Source: Bradyrhizobium sp. ISRA430
GTDB lineage: Bacteria; Pseudomonadota; Alphaproteobacteria; Rhizobiales; Xanthobacteraceae
Reading direction: 5' to 3'
DNA: 64,000 nucleotides
Assembly (NCBI RefSeq): GCF_029909975.1
Contig: NZ_CP094516.1
Coordinates: 682,001-746,000, forward strand
In this document: in pieces, positions 1 through 11,020 of the stretch
How positions within the stretch are numbered: position 1 is the first letter of the stretch
Layout: the number at the start of each line of letters is the position of its first letter
The notes under the pieces: model-generated
What the model was told of the DNA's origin: nothing
The model's database searches: none
Seen by the model: the letters and a program-made list of their open reading frames with translations, nothing else
Position numbers and translations under genes: made by a program

Positions 1-2
1 GG

Positions 3-56
3 GATCAAGGCCAAGCCGGCCACAACAAGACCGGCAAGCCTCCCGAACGTGCCTAA
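3..56 (+). CDS. C-terminal end of an upstream gene (partial)
   Basis: An open frame runs in from the left edge and stops at TAA (54-56). The 17 visible residues are hydrophilic and rich in Gly, Lys and Pro, ending GKPPERA. A terminator-like hairpin starts 11 bases after the stop, which supports a real gene end on this strand. Too little is visible to name the product. Confidence 0.45.
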   Translation, partial: DQGQAGHNKTGKPPERA

Positions 57-66
57 CTTCCCCAAT

Positions 67-110
67 CGCACCGGCCCGGCTCTGCCCGGACCGGTGCGTT
101 TTGTCTTTTT
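67..110 (+). terminator. Rho-independent terminator
   Basis: CGCACCGG (67-74) pairs perfectly with CCGGTGCG (91-98), with further partial pairing inside the stem. A T-rich tail interrupted by G and C follows. It sits just after the stop of the partial gene at the left edge. Confidence 0.7.
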
Positions 111-190
111 GCACCCGCGAAAAAAAGCTGGCCACCCCAGGGAACGAGTTCCCAGCTCGGCACTTATCCCTTCCCGATCGGAGGACGACG

Positions 191-427
191 ATGCTGGTCG
201 AGCGCGGACTGGGCGTGATGAACGTGGAACTCGTGAGCGAAGCCTATGCCATCGCCGCGAACTACCTTCGTCGCTCCGGTGCGATTCCCGACACGCTCGC
301 CACCAACGAACGCCTGCTCGAGATCATCATCAAGCTGCTCCAGCACGGCGAATTCAACAAGATCAGGCTTGCCAACAAGGCCATTGCCAGATTCGAGGCG
401 CAGCCCGAGGCGCAAGCGTTTGCCTGA
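191..427 (+). CDS. small conserved hypothetical protein (78 aa)
   Basis: I do not recognise the family. The protein is mostly helical, with a central segment on the pattern AIAANYLRRSGA and a basic C-terminal half. The start at 191 is preferred because GGAGGACGACG lies directly upstream. An in-frame ATG at 218 (MNVELVSEAY) and a longer frame from 101 are alternatives, but the 101 start lies close to the preceding terminator. It may share a transcript with the next small gene, 37 bases downstream. No membrane segment or signal peptide is visible. Confidence 0.6.
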   Translation: MLVERGLGVMNVELVSEAYAIAANYLRRSGAIPDTLATNERLLEIIIKLLQHGEFNKIRLANKAIARFEAQPEAQAFA

Positions 428-464
428 TCAAGACCCCCAAAATCCGGACCAACCAGAGGGTGCC

Positions 465-686
465 ATGGAAGCTGCCATCGATCGCATCATGAAGACCTAT
501 GATCTGCTCGCCAACCGCACCGCGGCGGCCAGCGAGGAGGCGAGGGCGAAGGTGACGACCTACCTCAACACGTTGATGGAAGCCGGCGAGAAGGACCCCC
601 ACAGGTTGACCGTGTGCGGCCTGACGTACTTGCGCGAGCTCGACGGCAGCATCGACCCCGTGAAGGCTGGGTATACCGGGCTGTAG
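465..686 (+). CDS. small hypothetical protein (73 aa)
   Basis: Short soluble helical protein of unrecognised family, beginning MEAAIDRIMKTYDLLANR and ending KAGYTGL. The start at ATG 465 follows CCAGAGGGTGCC, a plausible ribosome-binding site. Coding is supported by its strand, its position 37 bases after another small gene, and a composition (TYLNTLMEAGEKD, LTYLRELDG) that looks like a folded helical protein. Function unknown. Confidence 0.55.
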   Translation: MEAAIDRIMKTYDLLANRTAAASEEARAKVTTYLNTLMEAGEKDPHRLTVCGLTYLRELDGSIDPVKAGYTGL

Positions 687-954
687 AAGCAAGGGGTCCT
701 CGGTCGACGCGCCGGCGCGCGGCTGAATGGTCCGAAGCGGTCCTTCCTGGATGCTTGGCGCGCCGGCGAATCCTGAGGGGCGCCGGGGCGCCAAATTCCC
801 CCAATCCCCACCATATCTTGCATAAATATCGTCCCGGACCCGCAAATGCTTGGCCGGGGACGGGCGATGTGGTAGATCGCGCTCGCCGCTTCCGATCGCC
901 ACACCAGACCGCCCGTAGCCGCCAAAAGGCTGCGGCGGTGGAGATATTCGCAAG
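687..954. other. intergenic region upstream of glyA
   Basis: No convincing gene. The segment contains GC-rich self-complementary stretches around 760-800 and an AT-richer patch near 815-830 that could hold the glyA promoter. I recognise no riboswitch. Confidence 0.4.
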
Positions 955-2253
955 ATGACGTCTGCCAAGACCGCCTCCGCGCCCGATTCGTTTTTCACCG
1001 CCTCGCTCGAGCAGGCCGACCCGGAAATCGCCGCCGCCATCAAGGGCGAGCTCGGCCGGCAACGCCATGAGATCGAGTTGATCGCCTCCGAAAACATCGT
1101 CAGCCGCGCCGTGCTGGAAGCGCAGGGCTCGGTGATGACGAACAAATATGCGGAAGGCTATCCGGGCGCGCGCTACTACGGCGGTTGCGAGTGGGTCGAC
1201 GTCGCCGAGAACCTGGCGATCGATCGTGCCAAGAAGCTGTTCGGCGCGAACTTCGCCAACGTGCAGCCGAACTCGGGCAGCCAGATGAACCAGGCGGTGT
1301 TCCTGGCGCTGCTCCAGCCCGGCGACACCTTCATGGGCCTTGATCTGGCGGCCGGCGGCCATCTCACCCACGGTTCGCCCGTCAACATGAGCGGCAAATG
1401 GTTCAAGGCCGCGCACTACACCGTGCGCCGCGAGGACCAGGTCATCGACATGGACGCGGTGGCCAAACAGGCGGAGCAGGTCAAGCCGAAGCTGATCATC
1501 GCCGGTGGCTCGGCCTATTCGCGCGCCTGGGACTTTAAGCGCTTCCGCGAGATCGCGGATAGCGTCGGCGCGTATCTGCTGGTCGACATGGCGCACTTTG
1601 CCGGTCTCGTCGCCGGCGGCGTGCATGCTTCGCCCGTGCCGTACGCCCACGTCACCACCACCACGACGCATAAGTCGCTGCGCGGCCCGCGCGGCGGCCT
1701 CATGCTGTGGAATGACGAGACGCTGACCAAGAAGCTCAACTCGGCGATCTTCCCGGGCCTGCAGGGCGGCCCGTTGATGCATGTGATCGCAGCGAAGGCG
1801 GTCGCCTTCGGCGAGGCGCTACGTCCGGACTTCAAGGTCTATGCGAAGAACATCGTCGAGAACGCCAAGGCGCTGGCCGAGACGCTGAAGGGGCACGGGC
1901 TCGACATTGTCTCGGGCGGCACCGACAACCATCTGATGCTGGTGGACCTGCGGCCGAAAGGCCTGAAGGGCAATGTCTCGGAGAAGGCGCTGGTCCGCGC
2001 GGCCATTACCTGCAACAAGAACGGTATTCCCTTCGACCCCGAGACGCCCTTCGTCACCTCGGGCCTGCGCCTGGGCACGCCGGCAGCGACCACCCGCGGC
2101 TTCGGCGTTGCCGAGTTTCAGCAGGTCGGCGGTATGATCGCCGAAGTGCTCAACGCGATCGCGCAGTCCTCCGATGGCAAGGCGCCACTGGTGGAAGCCG
2201 CGATCAAGGAGCGCGTCAAGGCACTCACCGATCGGTTCCCGATCTATCAGTAA
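955..2253 (+). CDS. glyA: serine hydroxymethyltransferase
   Basis: Cytosolic PLP enzyme that interconverts serine plus tetrahydrofolate with glycine plus 5,10-methylene-tetrahydrofolate, the main one-carbon supply. At 432 aa it has the usual length. Diagnostic motifs are [13 protein letters not shown] near residue 65 and the PLP-lysine segment [14 protein letters not shown] near residue 235. The C-terminal region with [13 protein letters not shown] is intact. It heads a co-directional run with nrdR (15-base gap) and the rib genes, a common alphaproteobacterial order. An extended N-terminus of about 15 residues before the family core is normal for rhizobia. Confidence 0.97.
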   Translation: MTSAKTASAPDSFFTASLEQADPEIAAAIKGELGRQRHEIELIASENIVSRAVLEAQGSVMTNKYAEGYPGARYYGGCEWVDVAENLAIDRAKKLFGANFANVQPNSGSQMNQAVFLALLQPGDTFMGLDLAAGGHLTHGSPVNMSGKWFKAAHYTVRREDQVIDMDAVAKQAEQVKPKLIIAGGSAYSRAWDFKRFREIADSVGAYLLVDMAHFAGLVAGGVHASPVPYAHVTTTTTHKSLRGPRGGLMLWNDETLTKKLNSAIFPGLQGGPLMHVIAAKAVAFGEALRPDFKVYAKNIVENAKALAETLKGHGLDIVSGGTDNHLMLVDLRPKGLKGNVSEKALVRAAITCNKNGIPFDPETPFVTSGLRLGTPAATTRGFGVAEFQQVGGMIAEVLNAIAQSSDGKAPLVEAAIKERVKALTDRFPIYQ

Positions 2254-2268
2254 GGCTGGGCCAAGCGG

Positions 2269-2751
2269 ATGCGCTGTCCGAACTGCAACAGTCTCGATAC
2301 GCAGGTAAAGGACTCGCGTCCGACCGAGGACTCTTCCGTGATTCGCAGGCGGCGCGTGTGCGTCGCCTGCAATTTCCGCTTCACGACCTTCGAGCGCGTG
2401 CAGCTTCGCGAGCTCACCGTGATCAAGCGCAACGGCCGCCGCGTGCCGTTCGACCGCGACAAGCTGATGCGCTCGGTGCAGATCTCGCTCCGAAAGCGGC
2501 AGGTCGAGCCGGAGCGGGTGGAGAAGATGGTCTCCACCATCGTGCGCGAGCTCGAGACGGGCGGTGAGGCCGAGATCTCCTCCGAGGTGATCGGCGAGAC
2601 CGTGATGGAACATCTGCGCACGCTCGACGACGTCGCCTATGTGCGCTTCGCCTCGGTTTACCGCAATTTCCGCGAGGCGAAGGATTTCGCCGACGTGCTC
2701 GGCGAGCTCTCCGGTGAGGAGGAAGCGCGGCTCGCCGCGATCCGCAAATGA
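2269..2751 (+). CDS. nrdR: transcriptional repressor NrdR
   Basis: Nucleotide-sensing repressor of ribonucleotide reductase genes. The 160 aa include an N-terminal zinc ribbon with CPNC (residues 3-6) and CVAC near residue 31, then an ATP-cone domain (about 49-139) with the conserved [16 protein letters not shown] segment. It lies between glyA and ribD and overlaps the ribD start by four bases (ATGA), which implies translational coupling. The adjacency of NrdR to riboflavin genes is widely conserved in proteobacteria. Confidence 0.97.
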   Translation: MRCPNCNSLDTQVKDSRPTEDSSVIRRRRVCVACNFRFTTFERVQLRELTVIKRNGRRVPFDRDKLMRSVQISLRKRQVEPERVEKMVSTIVRELETGGEAEISSEVIGETVMEHLRTLDDVAYVRFASVYRNFREAKDFADVLGELSGEEEARLAAIRK

Positions 2752-3896
2752 TCTTCCGCATCCTGGAGGATCAGTTCGCGCAAAAAGCCCGCGAGTCCAA
2801 GGACGCCGATCGCCGTTTCATGCACCTTGCATTGGCACTCGGTCGGCGCGGGCAAGGGCGCACCTGGCCGAACCCGGCCGTCGGCGCCGTCATCGTCAAG
2901 GACGGGGTGATCGTCGGGCGGGGCTGGACGCAACCCGGCGGACGTCCGCATGCCGAGCCCGAAGCGTTGCGGCGGGCAGGCGAGGCGGCACGGGGTGCCA
3001 CGCTCTATGTCACGCTCGAGCCGTGCTCGCATTTCGGCAAGTCGCCGCCTTGTGTGGACGCGGTGATCGCCGCCGGCATCAAGCGGGTGGTGGCGGCGAT
3101 CGAGGACCCCAATCCAGAGGTTGCAGGGCAGGGCCATGCGCGCTTGCGCGCCGCCGGCATCGCTGTTGATGTGGGTCTGTGCGCGGCAGAGGCCGCTTTC
3201 GACCACGCCGGCCATTTCCGTCGTATCCGGGACAATCGCCCGCATGTGATCCTGAAGCTCGCGGTCTCGCCTGACGGCAAGATCGGTGCAGCCGGTGGCA
3301 AGCCGGTGGCGATCACGGGGGAAACCGCGCGCAATCGCGTGCATCTGCTGCGCGCGCAGAGCGACGCTATCCTGGTGGGCATCGGCACGGTGCTGGCGGA
3401 CGATCCGCTCCTCACCTGCCGCCTGCCGGGCATGGCGGTACGTTCGCCGGTGCGCGTGGTGCTCGACCAGAGTCTGCGGATTCCGGGATCGAGCCAACTT
3501 GTCGGTACCGCGCGCGAGACACCGCTCTGGGTGGTTGGCTCGGAGCTTGCGGAAGCGGCGGCCGCCACCCGGCTGGGCGCGGCCGGGGCGCAGATCGTCC
3601 GCGTGCCGCCCGGCAACGCAACGGGGCTCGATCTGCCGGCCGTGGTGCGTGCGCTCGCCGAGAAGGGCGTCACGCGGCTGATGGTCGAGGGCGGCAGCCG
3701 TGTCGCGGCCTCGTTCGTCACGGCTGACCTCGTCGACGAGGTCTGGCTGTTCCGCGGAGCGGAAGACGTTGGCGAGGGCGGCGTCGATGCGCTCGATGCA
3801 TTGCCCCTGTCGAAAATCACGCAGTCGCAGGTCTTCAAGGTTCATGCTAGCGAGACGTTCGACAAGGATACTCTCACGATCTACGAGCGCGCCTAA
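2748..3896 (+). CDS. ribD: bifunctional diaminohydroxyphosphoribosylaminopyrimidine deaminase / 5-amino-6-(5-phosphoribosylamino)uracil reductase
   Basis: Catalyses the second and third steps of riboflavin synthesis. The N-terminal CMP/dCMP-deaminase-like zinc domain carries HAEPEAL and [11 protein letters not shown]. The C-terminal RibD reductase domain shows [11 protein letters not shown] and the glycine-rich [12 protein letters not shown]. At 382 aa it is full length. The start overlaps the nrdR stop. An internal ATG before [10 protein letters not shown] could give a shorter form, since the first 25 residues precede the deaminase core. The ribE start overlaps its stop by one base. Confidence 0.96.
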   Translation: MIFRILEDQFAQKARESKDADRRFMHLALALGRRGQGRTWPNPAVGAVIVKDGVIVGRGWTQPGGRPHAEPEALRRAGEAARGATLYVTLEPCSHFGKSPPCVDAVIAAGIKRVVAAIEDPNPEVAGQGHARLRAAGIAVDVGLCAAEAAFDHAGHFRRIRDNRPHVILKLAVSPDGKIGAAGGKPVAITGETARNRVHLLRAQSDAILVGIGTVLADDPLLTCRLPGMAVRSPVRVVLDQSLRIPGSSQLVGTARETPLWVVGSELAEAAAATRLGAAGAQIVRVPPGNATGLDLPAVVRALAEKGVTRLMVEGGSRVAASFVTADLVDEVWLFRGAEDVGEGGVDALDALPLSKITQSQVFKVHASETFDKDTLTIYERA

Positions 3897-4504
3897 TGTT
3901 CACCGGCATTGTCACCGATATCGGCGAGATCGTCAGCCTGACGCCGACCGCGCAGGGGCAGTTGCATCGCCTGCGCGTCGCCTGCCGCTACGATCGCGCG
4001 ACCATCGCCGATGGCGCCTCGATCGCGTGCAACGGCGTCTGCCTGACGGTGGTTGCTTCCGGCATTGATGGCGACAGGACCTGGTTCGATGTCGATGCCG
4101 CCGCCGAGACGCTGGCGCTGACCACGGCGAAGCATTGGAAGGTGGGCACCAAGCTCAATCTCGAGCGCGCGCTCAAGATCGGCGACGAGCTCGGCGGCCA
4201 TATCGTCGCCGGCCATGCCGACGGGATCGCGACGATCGTCAGCCGCGAGGACCTGCCCGACATGGCGCGGTTCGAGCTGCGCACGACGCGCGAGCTTGCA
4301 CGCTTCATCGCCACCAAGGGCTCAATCACGCTCGACGGCGTGTCGCTGACGATCAATACGGTGGCCGACGTGACCTTTTCGGTCCTGATCATCCCGCACA
4401 CGCTGACGGTCACGACCATCGGCGGCTGGAAGGCGGGGAGCGAGGTCAATATCGAGGTCGACCTGATGGCCCGCTACGCGGCGCGCCTGACGGAAATGAA
4501 GTGA
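3896..4504 (+). CDS. ribE: riboflavin synthase, alpha chain
   Basis: Dismutates two 6,7-dimethyl-8-ribityllumazine molecules to riboflavin and a pyrimidinedione. It is 202 aa and starts with the invariant [12 protein letters not shown]. The two tandem lumazine-binding repeats are visible: the first has SIACNGVCLTV, the second SITLDGVSLTIN. The start codon shares one base with the ribD stop codon (TAATG). ribH follows after a 111-base gap filled by a palindromic repeat. Confidence 0.96.
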   Translation: MFTGIVTDIGEIVSLTPTAQGQLHRLRVACRYDRATIADGASIACNGVCLTVVASGIDGDRTWFDVDAAAETLALTTAKHWKVGTKLNLERALKIGDELGGHIVAGHADGIATIVSREDLPDMARFELRTTRELARFIATKGSITLDGVSLTINTVADVTFSVLIIPHTLTVTTIGGWKAGSEVNIEVDLMARYAARLTEMK

Positions 4505-4519
4505 TGGTGACCAAAGATC

Positions 4520-4601
4520 GTCATGCGCGGGCTTGACCCGCGCATCCATCCTCTTAAGAGGTCTTGACCCGATGGATTGCCGGGTCAGGCCCGGCAATGA
4601 C
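4520..4601. repeat. interspersed palindromic repeat, family A copy 1
   Basis: The element has two hairpins. The left one is built on GCGCGGGCTTGACCCGCGC and the right one on TTGCCGGGTCAGGCCCGGCAA, with GTCAT/ATGAC at the outer ends and an AGAG-rich centre. A second copy, inverted, is at 25895-25979. It separates ribE from ribH. Confidence 0.8.
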
Positions 4602-4615
4602 AAAGCAGGTTTAAG

Positions 4616-5107
4616 ATGGCAGACGCGCGGCGCGCACCCCTGAAGGACCAGACCGACATCTCCGGCGCGCGCGCGCTGATCGTCGAGGCACGGTTCTATG
4701 ACGATCTGCAGGATGCGCTATTGGAGGGCGCCGTGGCCGAGCTGAAGGCGGCGGGCGTGACCCATGACGTGATCACGGTTCCCGGCGCGCTGGAGATTCC
4801 GGCGGCGGTCGCGATCGCGGTCGACGCGGCTGCGGCGAACGGCAAGCCCTATGACGCGGTGGTCGCGCTCGGCTGCGTGATCCGCGGCGACACCATCCAT
4901 TTCGAGATCGTTTCGCAGGAATCCTCGCGCGCGCTGATGGATCTTGCGGTTTCGCGGAAACTGCCGCTCGGCAACGGCATTCTTACCGTCAACACCGAAG
5001 CGCAGGCCTGGGCGCGGGCGCGAGCAAGCGAACTGAACAAGGGCGGCGATGCCGCGCGGGCCGCACTGGCCATGCTGCGCATCAAACGCCGCCTGGCGCG
5101 GGCCTGA
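4616..5107 (+). CDS. ribH: 6,7-dimethyl-8-ribityllumazine synthase
   Basis: Condenses 5-amino-6-ribitylaminouracil with 3,4-dihydroxy-2-butanone 4-phosphate, the penultimate riboflavin step, normally as a pentamer or icosahedral shell. The 163 aa contain the family signatures VPGALEIP and [16 protein letters not shown] with the catalytic His, plus GNGILTVNT. It is in line with ribD and ribE but separated from ribE by a palindromic repeat. nusB starts 3 bases after the stop, the standard ribH-nusB arrangement. Confidence 0.97.
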   Translation: MADARRAPLKDQTDISGARALIVEARFYDDLQDALLEGAVAELKAAGVTHDVITVPGALEIPAAVAIAVDAAAANGKPYDAVVALGCVIRGDTIHFEIVSQESSRALMDLAVSRKLPLGNGILTVNTEAQAWARARASELNKGGDAARAALAMLRIKRRLARA

Positions 5108-5110
5108 CAC

Positions 5111-5608
5111 ATGGCTGACAATGGCAAAAAGCAGGCCGGCGGTCTGGAGAAGAAAGCGAACCGGCGCGGTGCGGCGCGGCTCGCCGCGGTCCAGGCGTTG
5201 TACCAGATGGACATCGCGGGCGCCGGCATCAACGACATCTTCGCCGAGTTCGAGAGCCACTGGCTCGGTAACGAGGTCGAGGGCGACAAGTACCTGCCGG
5301 CGGAAGCGGCGTTCTTCCGGGACGTCGTCTCGGGCGTGGTGCGCGACCAGAAGAAGCTCGATCCCCTGATCGACGAAGCGTTATCGAAGGGCTGGCCGCT
5401 CAAGCGCATCGAGGCGATCCTGCGCGCGGTGCTGCGGGCCGGGGCGTATGAGCTTCAACACCGCAAGGACGTTCCGGGTCGCGTCGTCGTCTCCGAATAT
5501 GTCGACGTCGCCAATGCCTTCGTCGATCGCGAGGAGACCGGCATGGTCAACGCGGTGCTCGACCAGATCGGCCGCCAGTTTCGCGGTGACGAGTTCGGGC
5601 GGGGGTAG
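5111..5608 (+). CDS. nusB: transcription antitermination protein NusB
   Basis: RNA-binding antitermination factor that acts with NusE (S10) on boxA of rRNA operons. It is 165 aa, with the typical N-terminal RRGAARLAAVQALYQMDI and the C-terminal VVSEYVDVANAFVDREETGMVNAVLD signature (shown as overlapping short motifs SEYVDVAN and GMVNAVLD). The 3-base gap to ribH indicates co-transcription. A family B palindromic repeat follows before thiL. Confidence 0.96.
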   Translation: MADNGKKQAGGLEKKANRRGAARLAAVQALYQMDIAGAGINDIFAEFESHWLGNEVEGDKYLPAEAAFFRDVVSGVVRDQKKLDPLIDEALSKGWPLKRIEAILRAVLRAGAYELQHRKDVPGRVVVSEYVDVANAFVDREETGMVNAVLDQIGRQFRGDEFGRG

Positions 5609-5621
5609 TTGTACGTTCCGC

Positions 5622-5724
5622 TGTCATCACCCGCGAAAGCGGGTGATCCAGTACGCCGCGGCAGCGGTAATTGATATCCGGCGTCTCGGCGTACTGGATC
5701 GCCCGGTCAAGCCGGGCGATGACA
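5622..5724. repeat. interspersed palindromic repeat, family B copy 1
   Basis: Imperfect inverted repeat about 100 bases long. The left arm is TGTCATCACCCGCGAAAGCG followed by GGTGATCCAGTA. The right arm is TACTGGATCGCCCGGTCAAG followed by CCGGGCGATGACA. Close copies are at 30048-30149 and 33253-33351. It lies between nusB and thiL. Confidence 0.85.
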
Positions 5725-5747
5725 GTGGAGTGTGGGGCTAGCGTCAA

Positions 5748-6746
5748 ATGACTAACACGCGAGACACCTCGGCCGAAGACTCCCTGATCGCGCGCTATTT
5801 CAAGCCGCTGGCGACTGATCCCGGTGCGTTCGGCCTCGTCGATGATGCCGCCATCCTGAGATCATCCAGCGAGGACATCGTCGTCACCACCGACGCCGTG
5901 GTCGAAGGTGTGCATTATCTTGCCGACGATCCGCCCGGCACCGTCGCACGCAAGGCGCTGCGGGTGAATCTGTCCGATCTCGCCGCCAAGGCGGCGGTGC
6001 CAGCCGGCTTCGTGCTGACGCTGGCGCTACGCAGCAAGGAGGATGCCTGGCTCGGGGCGTTCGCGGATGCGCTCGGCGAGGACGCGAAGGCGTTCGCATG
6101 CCCGCTGCTCGGCGGCGACACGGTGTCGACGCCGGGACCGCAGATGATCTCGATCACCGCCTTCGGCCGGGTGCCGCACGGACGGATGGTCAGCCGCACC
6201 GGTGCTAGGCTCGGCGATCGCATCCTGGTGACGGGGACGATCGGCGATGCCGCGCTCGGCCTCGACATTCTCAAGGGCGGGGCGGCTGCCCAGGCGCTGG
6301 CCTCCGATCCGCGTGCGGAGGAGATGCTGGTGTCGCGCTATCGCGTGCCGCAGCCGCGCAACCCGCTGGCAGAGGCAGTGCGCGACCACGCGACCGCAGC
6401 GATGGATGTCTCGGACGGGCTGGCCGGCGATTTGACGAAGCTCTGCGCAGCATCGGGCGTCTCGGCGACCATTGAGGTCGCGAGCGTGCCGCTGTCCGCT
6501 GCAGCAGCCGGCTTGGTTGCGCGCAATGCCGTCGGCATCGAGACGCTGCTTTCCGGGGGCGACGACTACGAGGTGTTGTGCACTGTCCCGGCCGCCCAAA
6601 GCGATGCGCTGATTGCCGCGGGGCGGGCGGTGGGCGTTGCGGTGACGGCCATCGGCACGATCGTCGAAGGCTCCGAGCGGCCGCGTTTCCTGGACGGCCA
6701 GGGCAAGGAACTGGTGCTGCAGCGGCTGTCCTACAGCCACTTCTAG
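5748..6746 (+). CDS. thiL: thiamine-monophosphate kinase
   Basis: ATP-dependent kinase that makes thiamine diphosphate from thiamine monophosphate, in the PurM/ThiL fold. It is 332 aa. Metal and substrate residues are visible in GLVDDAAIL, VTTDAVVEGVHY, GGDTVSTPG, MDVSDGLAGDL and GGDDYEVLC. The nusB-thiL order is common in alphaproteobacteria. Here the two are separated by a repeat of about 100 bases, so thiL may need its own promoter. Confidence 0.96.
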   Translation: MTNTRDTSAEDSLIARYFKPLATDPGAFGLVDDAAILRSSSEDIVVTTDAVVEGVHYLADDPPGTVARKALRVNLSDLAAKAAVPAGFVLTLALRSKEDAWLGAFADALGEDAKAFACPLLGGDTVSTPGPQMISITAFGRVPHGRMVSRTGARLGDRILVTGTIGDAALGLDILKGGAAAQALASDPRAEEMLVSRYRVPQPRNPLAEAVRDHATAAMDVSDGLAGDLTKLCAASGVSATIEVASVPLSAAAAGLVARNAVGIETLLSGGDDYEVLCTVPAAQSDALIAAGRAVGVAVTAIGTIVEGSERPRFLDGQGKELVLQRLSYSHF

Positions 6747-6857
6747 GAACGTCTCCAGATCTGGCGCCTTCGCCCTAAATACGTGCTGAGATCGGCGTTT
6801 TCGGCCGCTTCCGGCGTTGCACCATCAATTTGATTTTGGCAAGCTCATGACCGACTG

Positions 6858-6886
6858 GGGCCGCCCCTTCGGGCAAGGGGCGGCCC
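6858..6886 (+). terminator. strong hairpin between thiL and hppA
   Basis: A perfect 12-bp inverted repeat, GGGCCGCCCCTT (6858-6869) and AAGGGGCGGCCC (6875-6886), with a 5-base loop. There is no clean T tract after it, so it may be an RNA-stabilising hairpin or a weak terminator rather than a standard terminator. Confidence 0.5.
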
Positions 6887-6971
6887 TGTTCAACATCAAG
6901 GCGCCGCACCCGCATGACGGAAAAACACAAAGGCGCCGGGGGTACATCAAGGATCTGAGGCAAAAAATCAC

Positions 6972-9092
<2,121 letters not shown>

Positions 9093-9117
9093 TCGGCGTC
9101 TTCGGTTCAAGACAAAA

Positions 9118-9146
9118 CCCCGCGGCGCGAGCCGCGGGTTTTTTGT
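9118..9146 (+). terminator. Rho-independent terminator of hppA
   Basis: CCCGCGGC (9119-9126), loop GCGA, GCCGCGGG (9131-9138), then six T. It lies 26 bases after the hppA stop. Confidence 0.9.
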
Positions 9147-9181
9147 TTCTGTCTTGAGCCAACGATTCCGATGATTGCTTC

Positions 9182-9283
9182 CTCATCCTGAGGAGCGCGG
9201 AACGCGCGTCTCGAAGGATGAAGGCCCCGCTGGTGGCCCTCGTGCTTCGAGACGGCCGCTGCGCGGCCTCCTCAGCGTGAGGG
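9182..9283. repeat. interspersed palindromic repeat, family C
   Basis: Begins CTCATCCTGAGGAGCGCGGA and ends with GGCCTCCTCAGCGTGAGG, an imperfect inverted repeat of about 100 bases. The internal arms TCTCGAAGGATG and GTGCTTCGAGACGG also pair in part. This resembles the CCTCATCCTGAGGAG repeats widespread in Bradyrhizobium intergenic regions (from general knowledge). It lies between the convergent hppA and the Bug-type gene. Confidence 0.75.
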
Positions 9284-9304
9284 AGATAGACCGGCGCGGT
9301 TCGC

Positions 9305-10306
9305 CTACTGCACGTCCATCTGCAGGCCTTCCTTCTGGATGATGCCCGCGAACTTCTTCGTCTCGGCGTCCACAAAGCCGGCAAACTGTTGCGGGCTGCC
9401 GTAGTCAGCACGGGCGCCCATGGCGGCAATCTGCTTCTTGATCTCGTCGCGTTCCAGCATCGCCTTGACCTGGAGGTTGAGCGCCTCGAGCACAGGGGCG
9501 GGGACGCCCTTCGGCAGGAACACCGCGAACCAGGACGACACGTCGAAATTGGCCAGCTCCGGCGCGCTCTCGCGCATGGTCGGCAGGTTCGGCGCGAGGT
9601 CGCTGCGCTCGGTCGTGGTCACGCAGAGCCCGTTGAGCGCGCCGTTCTGCACCTGCGGCAGGCTAGGATAGAGGTTATCGAACAGGATCTGGATGTCGCC
9701 GGCAAGGGCGGCCTGCAGCGCGGGGCCGGCGCCGCGGAATGGGATGTGCGTCATCTTCAGTCCCGTGAGCTGCAGGAACCAGGCGCCGGTGAGATGCGGG
9801 CTCTGGCCGACGCCGGAGGAGGCGTAGCTGAGCTTGTCCGGATTGGCCTTGAGATAGGCGATCAGCTCGTCGACCGACTTGATGCCGGTCTTCGGATGCG
9901 CCGACACGATGTTCGGGATCCGGATCATGTTGGAGACCGGCTGGAGCTGGTCCGGCTTATACGAGAGATTCTTGAAGATGCTGTAGGCGATCGCGTTCGG
10001 CCCCGGATTGCCGATCAGGATGGTGTGGCCGTCCGGCTTGGCGCGGACCACTTCCGCCGTACCGATCGTGCCACCGCCGCCGGAGCGATTTTCCACGAAG
10101 GCCGACTGGCCCCAGGCGGTTTGCAAATGAGCGGCGAGCAGCCGGCCCATGACGTCGGTCGATCCGCCGGCCGCGGCCGGCACGATGAGGCGGACATTCT
10201 CGGTCGGCTTCCAGTCCGCAAGGCTCGATCGCGGCAGGATGGCTGCGGCCGAAAGACCGGCAGCACCGGCGAGCACGCTACGGCGGGACAACAACAATTT
10301 GGGCAC
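9305..10306 (-). CDS. tripartite tricarboxylate transporter family (Bug) solute-binding protein
   Basis: Periplasmic binding protein of the TctC/Bug superfamily, which captures carboxylates. A twin-arginine-like leader (SRRSVLAGAAGL, about residues 7-18) precedes cleavage near SSLA. The family core is visible as LIVPAAAGGSTDVMGRLLA, ENRSGGGGTIGT, THIPFRGAGPALQAALAGD and MRESAPELANFD. The GTG start at 10306 is chosen for the AGGGAG site upstream; an ATG at 10366 would add 20 residues before the leader. No TctA/TctB membrane genes are nearby, as is usual for orphan Bug proteins. The substrate cannot be predicted. Confidence 0.88.
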   Translation of the reverse strand: MPKLLLSRRSVLAGAAGLSAAAILPRSSLADWKPTENVRLIVPAAAGGSTDVMGRLLAAHLQTAWGQSAFVENRSGGGGTIGTAEVVRAKPDGHTILIGNPGPNAIAYSIFKNLSYKPDQLQPVSNMIRIPNIVSAHPKTGIKSVDELIAYLKANPDKLSYASSGVGQSPHLTGAWFLQLTGLKMTHIPFRGAGPALQAALAGDIQILFDNLYPSLPQVQNGALNGLCVTTTERSDLAPNLPTMRESAPELANFDVSSWFAVFLPKGVPAPVLEALNLQVKAMLERDEIKKQIAAMGARADYGSPQQFAGFVDAETKKFAGIIQKEGLQMDVQ

Positions 10307-10436
10307 GAATCCACTCCCTGCTTCTTGTTTTGCAGGGAGCCTAGGGAACACGGCGCGCATCGGCAAGCCGCGCGCGACGGCATGTGCCGCGCCGAGGGCG
10401 GCACGACGCCGCAGGCCAAAACCTGAGCTCGAGGCC

Positions 10437-10922
10437 TCAGTTGAAGCTGAGCAGCTTGAACAGCGGCGTGAGGTAGCTCATCTCCTGGCCCGAGGTCGGC
10501 GTGGTGCGGCTGATGAAGTCGAAGATCTTGCCGTCCTGGAGGCCATAGTTCGCAAGGCGGCGCACGCGCCGGTTCTTGTCGAAATAGATCGCGATCACGC
10601 GCTGGTCGACAACCTTCTGGTTCATGAAGGCGACCGGGCGTTCGGAGCGCTGGGAGATGTAGTAGAAGACCTCACCGTCGAGGGTGGCGACCGTCGAGGG
10701 TGTGCCCATCACGATCAGCACCTGGTCCTGGCTCGCGCCGATCGGAATCTGCTCGAGCGCGCCTGGCGGCAGGATGTAGCCCTTCTGGAATTGCTCGCCG
10801 GTGCAGCCCGCAAGCGCCGCGCCGACGAGGGCGGCGGCCGCAAACAGGCGCAACGCGCGCCAGCGCGCATGAAGACCGCGCGGCTCACTTGCGCGCAGGC
10901 GGGTCTGATTCATTGTCGTCAT
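10437..10922 (-). CDS. bamE: outer membrane protein assembly factor BamE (OmlA-type lipoprotein)
   Basis: Small lipoprotein of the BAM complex, which inserts beta-barrel proteins into the outer membrane. A basic N-terminus and hydrophobic stretch end in the lipobox LAGC (Cys near residue 40). The SmpA/OmlA domain follows with IPIGASQDQVLIVMGTPS and the lower-strand segment VFYYISQ. At 161 aa it is typical of the alphaproteobacterial form. The start at 10922 (MTTMNQ) is chosen because longer frames would run into the divergent neighbour; 10913 is also possible. It is transcribed divergently from the bc1 chaperone gene. Confidence 0.87.
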   Translation of the reverse strand: MTTMNQTRLRASEPRGLHARWRALRLFAAAALVGAALAGCTGEQFQKGYILPPGALEQIPIGASQDQVLIVMGTPSTVATLDGEVFYYISQRSERPVAFMNQKVVDQRVIAIYFDKNRRVRRLANYGLQDGKIFDFISRTTPTSGQEMSYLTPLFKLLSFN

Positions 10923-11020
10923 CGTGGAACTGATTCCGTCCCCTTGCGTCGCGCGAGGCGCTGAAGTACCGGGCGGAGGCTGCGATTGCAACACGCGCAC
11001 GCCCCCTTGCGGAGCCCACA

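Noticed and set aside
363..1145. 260-codon minus-strand frame over the small genes and the glyA start
   Set aside because: It overlaps glyA, has no recognisable domain and has no supporting ribosome-binding site.
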